In this document: piece by piece, positions 48,001 through 55,166 of the stretch
How positions within the stretch are numbered: the stretch's first letter is position 1
How the letters are laid out: each line of letters opens with the position of its first letter
Assembly (NCBI RefSeq): GCF_002879865.1
Contig: NZ_PNXY01000024.1
Span: 50,957-114,956, forward strand
Source of the DNA: Paraburkholderia rhynchosiae
GTDB taxonomy: Bacteria > Pseudomonadota > Gammaproteobacteria > Burkholderiales > Burkholderiaceae
Length of the DNA stretch: 64,000 nt
Reading direction: 5' to 3'
Program-made: the position numbers and the translations under genes
Notes under the pieces: generated by a model
What the model was told of the DNA's origin: nothing
Databases searched by the model: none
What the model saw: only the letters and a program-made list of their open reading frames with translations

Positions 48001-51000
48001 TGTGCGCCGATTGAGCCGCTTATCCAACCGGCTCCCGTGGCTGACACCGTCTGCCCGGGCAGGAGTCCGAGCGGCGTCACGCCGGCGTTGCCCGCGGTGT
48101 TGTTGATCGTCACGCCAGTGCCGCTCAGCGTGCCGCCGGCCGCGAACGACGACTCATAGGCGGGCAGCGCGTACGTGCGAACGTCCGCCGGCGCCGCCTG
48201 CGTGTAGCCGCCTGGACGGGAACCGACGAATGGTGCGTCGCCGAACGGCAACTGCCAGTTGTGTTCGCTGTTGTCGTAGTTGTTGTAGTGATATTCACCC
48301 GAATACGTGACCTGCACCTGCGGAGCACTCTGGCCTCGCCAGCTATCCTGATCGATCGTGACGGGGGAAGCGATATTGCCCGCCGCCGCCACCTGGCTCC
48401 AGTAATTCTGGAACGTGCCGACCGACGACGCGTTCAGGTTACCGCCCGCGATGATCTGTGATCCCGGGCTGACGGACGTCACCGCATTGGCGACTGCGAC
48501 CCCCGTATAGGTCGTGTACTGGTAACTGCTGTTCCACTGGCCCCCGTGCGGCGGGTCAGTAGGCAAACCACCGATCATCGACGGGTCACCCCTGGAACCT
48601 AGGACGTCCGGATTGCCCGGGCCGCATGCAGCCATGTAGGTGGCGGTACACCCGGCCAGACTGATACCGAGGCTTTCCAGCAGCGCCGGATCGACCGACG
48701 ACGTGAAACCGCCCGTCGACATCACGCGCCGCGTGTTCGTCACCTGGCCGGCGTGCAGTTCCATGTCGCCACCCGACTGGATCAGCCCGGACTGGTTGCG
48801 GATCAGATTCGCGTTGGTGTAATTGCCGCTCCCGTCCTTGCCGCCGGCCAGCACCACCTTGCCGAGACCATAGATCGCCGTCATCGCCTGGGCGTCGGTC
48901 GCTGTCGTATCGTCGCGATTCTCGATGTCCGCAGACAGCAGTTCAAGCGTTCCGGCGCCGTCGGTTGCGCCGATCAGTGCGCTCGTGCCGAGATTCGACA
49001 ACGTCTGTACAGCATTGAGCGACACGCTGCCGCCGACGATGGTGCCCGTATTAGCCAGCGTATTCGAATGCGTGGCAAGCAGACCGCCGGCGCTCAACAT
49101 TCCGGTGTTCTGAATATCGCTTGCATTGATCGTGAGCCCGTTGACGGCGGTAAGGGCTCCGTTGTTGCTGAATGTTCCCGGCAACGTGAACGTCAGATTG
49201 TGACCCGCACTAAAGCGATAGTTCGGCGAAGTGGTGAAGTTCCCTTGCAGGTTCAAGGTCAGGTCATTCACGGCACTGTACATGCCGCCGCCTCCCAACG
49301 CATTTGCAGTGACCGACAGATTCCGCGATGCGATGATTTGGCCGCTGGTAGCAGTCAGCGTACTGGTCGAAATTCCAATGTCGCCGGTCGCGCTCGCTAC
49401 ATTGCCGATTGCGCCGCCCGTGTTGTCCAGATTCGCGGTGTTGATCTGCAGGTTCGCGCCGCTCAGTTGCCCGCCCTGCGTATTGGAAATCGACGTGGCG
49501 TTCAGCGTTACGCCGCCGTTGCCGCTGATCGAGCCCATGCCGGACGCACCAGCCGCATTGCGGTTGGTGATCTGGCTACCGCCGTTGACCGTGGTCGCGC
49601 CATTGCCGACGTTGGTGATCGCGCCGCCCGAATTGTCGATCGACGATGCGCCGACATTCAGCGTGCTGCCGGCTGCCGCGCCGCCTGCGCCGATAACGCC
49701 GCCAGCATTGAACAGTGCACCACCGCTGATGGCGCTCAGTCCTGTGCCCGACGAAAGACGTCCATTTGTGTTGTTCAACGTCGTCTGAACGGACGCGGAC
49801 AACACGCCCTGCGAAGCCAGCATGCCGCCCGTGTTGTCGAAGCTGCCGACCGAGACGGAAGCCTGCCCGTTGCTCACAATCTTTCCGCCCACGTTCGCAA
49901 GCGACCCGTTGCCGTTGCCTGGACGAATGCTCAGCGTGCCCGTGCCGGCGTGCGTGATCGTGCCACCGCCGTTGTTCACCGATGCGGAGGCGAGCGTCAG
50001 GTCCGTACTGTTGGTCTGAATCGTGCCGCCGTTCGAGTTGTCGAGCGCGCCGGTGACGCCAACGCTCATCGCCCCGGTCCCGAACTGGGTGATCGAGCCT
50101 GCCTGGTTCGTCAGATTCGTTGTGGTGATATCGAGCTGGTTCGTCGTGATCCTGCCGCGGCTGTTATCGAGTTGCGCAGCCGTCATCGAGACGGTATTGC
50201 CACTCACGACGCCGTTCGTGTTCCGGAAGGACGTGGCGTTTGCTGTGATCGCCTGTCCGCTCAACGTCCCGTTGCTATTGTCGAGCGTTCCGCTGACGGT
50301 CGTGTTGAGATTGTGCGCCGCTGTGATGCTGCCGCCGTTCGTCAACGATGCGGCCTGCACCGTGCTGTCGCCCGACGCGGCGATCGTGCCGCCGGTGTTC
50401 GTGATAGCCGAGCCACTCGCGACGCTCAGGTTACCGTTCGATGCAAGTTGCCCGCCGGTGTTGTTCAGCGTGCCGGCAACGGTCGCGTTGAGCCCGGTCT
50501 GTCCGCCTATCGTCCCGCCTGTGTCGTCCACACTGCCCGCAGTCAGCACGACCTGTCCGTTGCTGATCATCGAGCCACCGACGTTCGTGACGGCACCCGT
50601 GCCACTGGCTGCGTTGACCGTCAGCATGCCGGTGCCGGCGTGCGTAATCGTGCCGCCGTTGTTGTCGAGGGTCGCAGGCGCGAGCGTGAGGTCGGTACTT
50701 TTCGTCTGGATCAACCCGCCGTTGGAATTATCGAGTGTGCCGCTTATGCCGAGACCCATTGCGCCGGTCCCGAGCTGTGTAACGGAACCGTGAGCGTTGG
50801 TCAGGTTAGTGGCCGTGAGACTCAACTGGTTCGCGATGATACGGCCGTTACTGTCGTCGAGTTGCGGCGCAGTGAGCGAGACGGTATCGGCGCTGATGGT
50901 TCCGTTCGCATTCTTCAGCGCCGCAGCATTAGCCGTGACCGTCTGCGCGCTCAGCGTGCCGCCGCTGTTGTCGAGTATGCCTGTGACGACGACGCCAAGG

Positions 51001-54000
51001 TTCTGGGCCGCCGTGATGTTGCCGCTGTTCGTCAGCGACGCGGCGCGCACCGTCGTATTGCCCGATGCGGCGATCGTGCCGCCGGTGTTAGTGATCGCTG
51101 AGCCGCTCGCGACGCTAAGGTTGCCGTTCGATTCGAGTTGCCCCCGCATATTATTGATGGCGCCGGCAACGGTCGCGTTCAGCCCGGACTGGCCGCCTAT
51201 GATGCCGGTCGTGTCGTCAAGGCTGCCGGCATTCAATGCGATCTGACCGTTGCTGATGACCGAGCCACCGACGTTGGTGATCGCGCCGGTACCATTGGCC
51301 GCATCGACGGAGAACGTGCCCGTTCCGGCATGCGTGATAGTCCCGCCGTCGTTGTTCAGCGTTCCGGCAGCAACCGCCAGGTCCGTGCCTTTAGTCTGGA
51401 TCACGCCGCCGCTGGAATTGTCGAGCGTGCCACTTACGTCGAACTCCGTTGCGCCGGTGCCCAGTTGCGTGATCGTTCCGTGCTGGTTCGTCAGATTCGT
51501 CGCCGTGACACTAAACTGGTCCGCGGTGATGGCGCCGTGACGGTTGTCGAGTTGCGACACAGTGGCCGACATCGTATCCGCGCTGATAGTGCCGTTCGCA
51601 TTTTTCAGCGAAGCGGCATTCGCCGTAAGCGTCTGCGCGCTCAGCGTCCCGCCGCTGTTGTCCAGCATGCCCGTTACGACGGCACTGAGATTCTGCCCCG
51701 CCGTCACGCTACCGCTGTTCGCCAGCGACGCTGCACGCACCGTTGTATCGCCCGACGCGGCAATCGTGCCGCCCGCATTCGTGATGGCCGAACCGCTCAC
51801 GAGGCTCACGTTGCCGTTCGATTCGAGTTGCCCGCCGGTGTTGTTGATAGCGCCGGCCACCGTCGCATTCAGTCCCGCCTGGCCCCCGATAGTCCCTCCA
51901 GTGTCGTCCAGGCTTCCCGCGTTCAGCGCGACCTGCCCGTTGCTGATCATCGAGCCGCCGACGTTCGTGACAGCGCCCGTGCCATTGCCCGTATTCACCG
52001 TCAGCGTGCCGCTGCCGCCGTGCGTAATCGTGCCGCCGTTGTTGTTGAGGGTCGCTGGCGCGAGCGTGAGGTCCGTGCTCTTCGTCTGGATCAGCCCGCC
52101 GCTGGAATTATCAAGTGTGCCGCTGACGCCGAGACCCATTGCGCCGGTGCCGAGTTGCGTGATCGAACCGTGCGCGTTGGTCAGGTTGGTGGCAGTGAGA
52201 CTCAGCTGGTTGGCGATGATCCGGCCGCTGCTGTCGTCAAGTTCCGGCACAGTGAGCGAGACGGTATCGGCGCTGATGGTTCCGTTCGCGTTCTTCAGCG
52301 ACGCCGCATTGGCCGTGACCGTCTGCGCGGCCAGCGTGCCCCCGCTGTTGTCGAGCGTTCCGGTCACCGTGGCATCAAGATTCTGTCCCGCTGTCACGCT
52401 GCCGCTGTTCGTCAGCGAAGCCGACTGCAACGAGCCGTTACCCGTCGCGGAAATCGTCCCGTTGGCGTTCGTGATGGCCGAGCCGCTGGTGACGCTGAGG
52501 TTACCGTTCGAGTCAAGCTGACCGTTCGTATTGTTCAGTGTGCCGGCAACTGACGCAGTCAAGCCTGTCTGTGCGGAGATCGCGCCACCGGTGTCGTCGA
52601 TGCTCCCGGCAGACAGCGTCGCCAGCCCGTTTGTCGCGATCTTCCCGCCGACGTTCGTCAGCGCCCCTGTTCCGTGGCCGGCATCGATCGCGAGCGTCCC
52701 GGTGCCTGCATGGGTGATGGTGCCGCCGTTGTTGTTGAGCGTCGCCGGTGCTAGCGTCAGATTCGTACTATTCGTCTGGATCACGCCGCCGCTGGAATTG
52801 TCGAGGGTGCCGCTCACACTGACGCCCATCGCACGCGAGCCGAGCTGAGTGAGCGTGCCGTTGCCGTTCGTCAGATTCGTGGCATTGACGTTGATCTGGT
52901 TCGCCGTAATGTTCCCGCCGCGATTGTCGAGTTGCGGCACCGTTACGGAAACCGTACTCGCGTTGATCGTTCCATTCGCGTTGCTGAGCGTCGCCGCGTT
53001 CGCGGTTAGCGTCGCGCCGCTCAGCGATCCGCCGCTGTTGTCGAGGGCTCCGGAAGTTGACATCGTCAGTTGCTGTGCGGCCGTCATCGTCGCGCTGTTC
53101 GTCAGCGAGGCCGCGCTAATCGCCGCATTGCCGTTGCCGCCGATTACGCCACCCGTCGTACCCTGCGCCGTCGTGCCCCCCGCGTTCGTAATCCGGCCGC
53201 TCGCTGTGAGCGTCAAGCCATCGTCATTACCTGACACGATGCGCCCGGCGGTGTTTTGTACGTTCGCGCCCGACACGTTCACCGCGCCGGCCGCGTCCAG
53301 TCGGCCCGCGGTATTGTCGATGTCGCCGCTCGACGCCACCTTGAGCGCGTGTGCCGACGTCACGGAGCCTGAACCGTTCTGGAGGCTCGCCGCCACAATC
53401 GTCGCGGCGCCGTTCGTGGCGACGTTGCCGTGGCCGTTATCGAGCGCACCGGTCTGAATAGCTAGCGCCGCCGTACCCGCCTGGCTGATTGTGCCGCTCG
53501 CGTTTGTGAGACTGCCTGAGCGGATCGCGATGTTCTGCGCGTTGGTCGTGACCGTACCGCCGGTATTGTCGAACGCGCCCGACGCAATCAGCGTCGTGTC
53601 ACCCGCACCCGTTTGCGACAGTGTGCCGCCGCGATTTGAAATGCCACCCGCGGTCATGCCCAGCTGCGCCGCGCTCATCTGCGCATGGTCGTTCATGACA
53701 GTCCCTGCAGCATTGACCACGAGGCTACCGCCCGCCTGCAGCGACGCGCCCGTATGCCCGATGTTGCCCGCGTCGCCTCCGGCGCCCGTCGCGATCAGGG
53801 ATACATTGCCTTTCGATAAGGTTTGCCCGCCCGTCATGTTCACGCTGCTGCCCGACAGTGCGAGACTGCCGCCTGCCATCTGCTGACCCGTGGCCATCAC
53901 GCTACCCGAACCCGTGACCGCAAGACTGCCTGTTCCAGTGACGTTACCGTTGGCATCCATGCCAGCACCAAGCGCGCCGGTCGAACTGACGCTCGCGCCC

Positions 54001-55166
54001 GCGACAGTCGTGTCGCCGAGCGCAGCGATCGTGCCGCTATTGCTCACCTGCCCCTGGCTGGTTAAGGTCGTCTTCTGGGCCGCATAGACTGAGCCGCTGT
54101 TTGCGACATCGCCGGCTGCGGAAATCGTAACGTTGCCGTTTGCACTGGTCGAACCTGACAAGCTGACCTTGCCCTGGCTGCTGAGCTGCAGATCGCCGGC
54201 TTGCGACGCAATCGTGCCGGCGCTATTGACGCCAACGCCTGCGTCCGTGCCCACCAGCATGATCTTGCCTGCATACATGCCACCGAGCTGCGCGACGTCG
54301 ATCGCCACGCCCGGGTTACTGCCGTCCGGGCCGAGCGATTGCGCGTTCAGATCGCTGTAACGCACATCGTTGTTGCCGGCGACGACGTTGAGCGACTGTC
54401 CCGCCCAGATCTTGCCGTTGACAGCCACACTGCGTGCGATCAGATCGACCTGGTCGACGTTGCTCGCGTTGAGCCCAGCTGTGCCGATCTGGACCTGGCC
54501 ACCCGTCACATGGAAAGCATCGAGGCTGCCCGTGCCGCCGAAGACGGGCGTGCCTGTCGTCAGCACGCCGCGGCTCGTGTTGATGAATCCGCAACCGTTA
54601 CAGTAGATGCCCGCCGGGTTAGCGATAACCACCTGGGCCTTCTGGCCCGCCACTTCTGTATAACCCAGCAACTGGCTGGGATTGCCACCCACGACCTGGT
54701 TCACGATGACGCGTGCGCCGCCGGCACCGAGATTCGGATTGCCGGTCACGTATCCGCCCAGCTGGGTCTGTACGTTGCTTCCCGAGTTGTTCAGGATGAG
54801 ACCTTGCGAGCCCACGTTGTACTGTGTGTACGAGTTGTTCGATACGCCAGCGCCATTGGGCGCGGTGATCTGAACGACCGGTAGTCCGTTTGCCGTCACG
54901 CCGACGGCCGGCCTGCTCCCGGCTACGGGCGCGGCGACCACCTGCGCGTCGGCCCACAGGGGCTGCATGCCAAGCGCGCATAACGCGGCAAATGCGACGT
55001 GCCTCATCGACAGCATGTCGATAAAGCCTGCTGGTGTCCCCTCCAGCGGCGCACGGCGAACCGCGCCGGCCGAGCGCCCCTTCCCTGACCCCGATGCCGT
55101 TTCCTGCACAGCCGTCCAAAGGCCCCGTGCTGCACTGAAAATCACCCGATAGATATTCTTGTTCAT
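42021..55166 (-). CDS. cdiA: CdiA: contact-dependent inhibition toxin / filamentous hemagglutinin
   Basis: A 4381-aa two-partner-secretion exoprotein exported by CdiB. Domains: extended signal peptide region (1-75; MNKNIYRVIFSAARG, WADAQ); TPS domain about 76-360 with NPNL at 143-146 and ANPAGIYCNGCGF at 182-194; beta-helical repeats including five 230-residue units (about 680-1810); an unusual 17-residue repeat near 2380-2440; hemagglutinin repeats about 2700-3700; a Gly/Ala-rich hydrophobic part near 3960-4050; the Burkholderia-type xLYN boundary as DLYNRQLH from 4054; linker; toxin. The last 120 residues (AGQGLADAGYDV, then ADLSVQG, D4306 in QIDVYTP, K4324/K4325 in IEKKASQ) resemble the PD-(D/E)XK CdiA_C tRNase family. 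The frame is intact. It overlaps cdiB by 4 bp (ATGA). Confidence 0.93.
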   Translation of the reverse strand: MNKNIYRVIFSAARGLWTAVQETASGSGKGRSAGAVRRAPLEGTPAGFIDMLSMRHVAFAALCALGMQPLWADAQVVAAPVAGSRPAVGVTANGLPVVQITAPNGAGVSNNSYTQYNVGSQGLILNNSGSNVQTQLGGYVTGNPNLGAGGARVIVNQVVGGNPSQLLGYTEVAGQKAQVVIANPAGIYCNGCGFINTSRGVLTTGTPVFGGTGSLDAFHVTGGQVQIGTAGLNASNVDQVDLIARSVAVNGKIWAGQSLNVVAGNNDVRYSDLNAQSLGPDGSNPGVAIDVAQLGGMYAGKIMLVGTDAGVGVNSAGTIASQAGDLQLSSQGKVSLSGSTSANGNVTISAAGDVANSGSVYAAQKTTLTSQGQVSNSGTIAALGDTTVAGASVSSTGALGAGMDANGNVTGTGSLAVTGSGSVMATGQQMAGGSLALSGSSVNMTGGQTLSKGNVSLIATGAGGDAGNIGHTGASLQAGGSLVVNAAGTVMNDHAQMSAAQLGMTAGGISNRGGTLSQTGAGDTTLIASGAFDNTGGTVTTNAQNIAIRSGSLTNASGTISQAGTAALAIQTGALDNGHGNVATNGAATIVAASLQNGSGSVTSAHALKVASSGDIDNTAGRLDAAGAVNVSGANVQNTAGRIVSGNDDGLTLTASGRITNAGGTTAQGTTGGVIGGNGNAAISAASLTNSATMTAAQQLTMSTSGALDNSGGSLSGATLTANAATLSNANGTINASTVSVTVPQLDNRGGNITANQINVNATNLTNGNGTLTQLGSRAMGVSVSGTLDNSSGGVIQTNSTNLTLAPATLNNNGGTITHAGTGTLAIDAGHGTGALTNVGGKIATNGLATLSAGSIDDTGGAISAQTGLTASVAGTLNNTNGQLDSNGNLSVTSGSAITNANGTISATGNGSLQSASLTNSGSVTAGQNLDATVTGTLDNSGGTLAAQTVTANAASLKNANGTISADTVSLTVPELDDSSGRIIANQLSLTATNLTNAHGSITQLGTGAMGLGVSGTLDNSSGGLIQTKSTDLTLAPATLNNNGGTITHGGSGTLTVNTGNGTGAVTNVGGSMISNGQVALNAGSLDDTGGTIGGQAGLNATVAGAINNTGGQLESNGNVSLVSGSAITNAGGTIAASGDTTVRAASLANSGSVTAGQNLSAVVTGMLDNSGGTLSAQTLTANAASLKNANGTISADTMSATVSQLDNRHGAITADQFSVTATNLTNQHGTITQLGTGATEFDVSGTLDNSSGGVIQTKGTDLAVAAGTLNNDGGTITHAGTGTFSVDAANGTGAITNVGGSVISNGQIALNAGSLDDTTGIIGGQSGLNATVAGAINNMRGQLESNGNLSVASGSAITNTGGTIAASGNTTVRAASLTNSGNITAAQNLGVVVTGILDNSGGTLSAQTVTANAAALKNANGTISADTVSLTAPQLDDSNGRIIANQLSLTATNLTNAHGSVTQLGTGAMGLGISGTLDNSNGGLIQTKSTDLTLAPATLDNNGGTITHAGTGMLTVNAASGTGAVTNVGGSMISNGQVVLTAGSVDDTGGTIGGQTGLNATVAGTLNNTGGQLASNGNLSVASGSAITNTGGTIAASGDSTVQAASLTNGGSITAAHNLNTTVSGTLDNSNGTLSGQAITANATSFRNTNGVVSGNTVSMTAAQLDNSRGRITTNQLDITTTNLTNQAGSITQFGTGAMSVGVTGALDNSNGGTIQTNSTDLTLASASVNNGGGTITHAGTGTLSIRPGNGNGSLANVGGKIVSNGQASVSVGSFDNTGGMLASQGVLSASVQTTLNNTNGRLSSGTGLSAISGGALFNAGGVIGAGGAAAGSTLNVGASSIDNSGGAITNVGNGATTVNGGSQITNRNAAGASGMGSISGNGGVTLNATSISNTQGGQLSGANLQINTANLDNTGGAIGNVASATGDIGISTSTLTATSGQIIASRNLSVTANALGGGGMYSAVNDLTLNLQGNFTTSPNYRFSAGHNLTFTLPGTFSNNGALTAVNGLTINASDIQNTGMLSAGGLLATHSNTLANTGTIVGGSVSLNAVQTLSNLGTSALIGATDGAGTLELLSADIENRDDTTATDAQAMTAIYGLGKVVLAGGKDGSGNYTNANLIRNQSGLIQSGGDMELHAGQVTNTRRVMSTGGFTSSVDPALLESLGISLAGCTATYMAACGPGNPDVLGSRGDPSMIGGLPTDPPHGGQWNSSYQYTTYTGVAVANAVTSVSPGSQIIAGGNLNASSVGTFQNYWSQVAAAGNIASPVTIDQDSWRGQSAPQVQVTYSGEYHYNNYDNSEHNWQLPFGDAPFVGSRPGGYTQAAPADVRTYALPAYESSFAAGGTLSGTGVTINNTAGNAGVTPLGLLPGQTVSATGAGWISGSIGAQGAGAIAAGAVSGTIGTQSVRAIGAGVVSGSVGTQGVRAIGAGLVSGSVSTGSGSHAGAVAVQGGRILNSGLANSNNPTIAAATAVNVLNNIAVPTGGLFHADPAPNAPYLIETNSAFTNQQQWISSDYYFQQMGMNPGQIQLRLGDGFYEQKLVQDQILSMTGKSVLTNYASTQDEFQALMTSGAQVAKSLNVAPGTGLSPEQVAQLTTNVVIMQTQIVDGQAVLVPVVYLAKANQENMGNGPVIAATNIDLQNAQSVTNSGTIKAANSFAISGQTIDSSFGTLQSGGQMSLVTAGDVKLTSATLNAGSLALQAGGNLVLNTAANTLNQVSATGATRVTTTLGPAASINVMGNAAIVTGGNFEQNAAALNVGGALGMNIGGNWNVGVQQTGETKVVARANGVSDTHFVSDVGSSVKVGGASLIAVGGDLTATGASINLGGGGTVVAGGNVTLQAATATSTVDSNSSGSDHHGNYAETLHTSDDAVTGTTLRSGNSLAIVSAKDINVIGSTVSLDKGNALLMAAGNVNVGAAAETHVDNFHETDSHSGVASHTSAVNRVDQTTTQADGSTISADGVAVVSGKDINVTGSSLVGTNAVALAAKGSVSIVAATDTWQDSEFHDVKHSGLSGSGGIGFSIGSSEQKDQYDANSVTQSQARSTVGSVAGNVSISAGKDVHIGGSDVVAGKATGDVTGATGNISITGQNVAIDPGQDSAQSSDHQETRSSGMTLAVTGTPLDTVRNLRSAGSSGTAYQRAQGIGNELGASGADTPSLTATFSRSSSSSTTEMSSVSNAGSSVRGGGNVSVTATGGLARDASGNPLDGDIAVIGSKISAGGTTTLDANRNVLLQASTDQWQQSSQSDSSGTSFQIASPSLGNLGRWISGGPNSGGVSSSPYNTARSDANSNGASTTQTASVVTGNSVIVKSRTGDIDVVGSGISGTQGVDLVATQGAINVLAGTETSTNHDESSSHRFGDLGSNGTGTGFSQGVSNSHMVQDTAAQTQSTIRSQIVSGNGNVTLDARQDVTVAGTDLSAGKDLTLVGKNVNLDPGADAQQSSMSQSASQYGVTLALGGAAGNAIAAVNQATGSHRSSDSRLVAIDDAKAGLAAYDVANTAQQLSGSGGSSQALVKATVSIGGGSSHSESQQSAAVNSASTLNAGGTVTLVATGSGTKDAEGFATDGDINSRGTRVSANDVVLNAARDINLQSAQDLTHQNSSNSSSNASIGVGFGIGGQQNGFTIELAASGAKGHANGDSVTNRDTQITATDKLSITSGRDTNLRGAEVSGGTVDANVGRDLNIQSVQDTNTYNSEQASGGFNMSICVPPICYGSTVSGSASVSDQWIKNNYHSVDQQSGIYAGDGGFNVQVGNHTQLDGGVIASTATQDKNTLSTQSFAYTNLQNTAEYSGSTVGVSVSGSAGRSSASGTSFSAPVSRNGVAGASPNQLGPSGSGMAGVSSSQSGTTYAAVSPGTITVRGDAGTAHDSTAGLSRDVATANDGAVKNAFDAQKVQNDMAVQQGTVQVGMQIVGDVATKLADEAAGKARAATDARDAARKAGNTQAEAQAQADLNAANQQLALWGNDGAARMGAHAVVAGIGAALGGGSVVGAVGGTIAGDVAGNAAADALGDTPGGRLLSNVASGIAGAVAGGALGGTGGAMSGANGALGADLYNRQLHWDEKQKLAQLQKGRTPEEQQRLADAACYDVQCAVQMSDNNPAKAAALASQQRGAGYVTEQNELKSTGLFVYSPYDAYNDPVLRAGDWVIQQAKSAGRGAANLGNQVLGKMNADAQAKISESRSDLAAQGVANGLSAVAGMGGGEPPTASPSAVLVDSAAGQAANASLSATGHVPSNATLNNGNDDGARGNVNIEPGATPDSNEIRAGQGLADAGYDVNHQPTASSQGVAGVRTADLSVQGVGQIDVYTPENLNPSNIVKNIEKKASQGDGVLVQADLSSVDMASIAARTWGKPNAQNLQTLFFQNSDGVIVRFDRPVGGS
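47862..48030 (-). repeat. 51-bp tandem repeat within cdiA
   Basis: Three full copies and one partial copy of a 51-bp unit, coding for a 17-residue repeat such as SGSVGTQGVRAIGAGLV. Anchor positions at 47883, 47934 and 47985 are 51 bp apart. The Gly/Ala/Val repeat does not resemble the flanking hemagglutinin repeats. Confidence 0.85.
49740..53125 (-). repeat. Five in-register copies of a 690-bp unit within cdiA
   Basis: A matching segment begins at 49951, 50641, 51331, 52021 and 52711, and a second one at 50251, 50941, 51631, 52321 and 53011. Both series are exactly 690 bp apart, so no net indel has accumulated. Each unit encodes 230 residues with the landmarks LDNSGGTLSAQT, GTLDNSSGG, NNNGGTITHAGTGTL and SNGNLSV. 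Units diverge by many synonymous and some amino-acid changes. Confidence 0.93.

Noticed and set aside
48753..51101. 782-codon plus-strand open frame opposite cdiA
   Set aside because: Runs antisense through the cdiA repeats; its Arg/Val/Asp-rich sequence is what GC-rich coding DNA gives on the other strand and shows no domain.
49740..53125. CRISPR array
   Set aside because: The repeats are 690 bp long, coding and in frame; no short direct repeats with unique spacers were seen here or elsewhere in the window.
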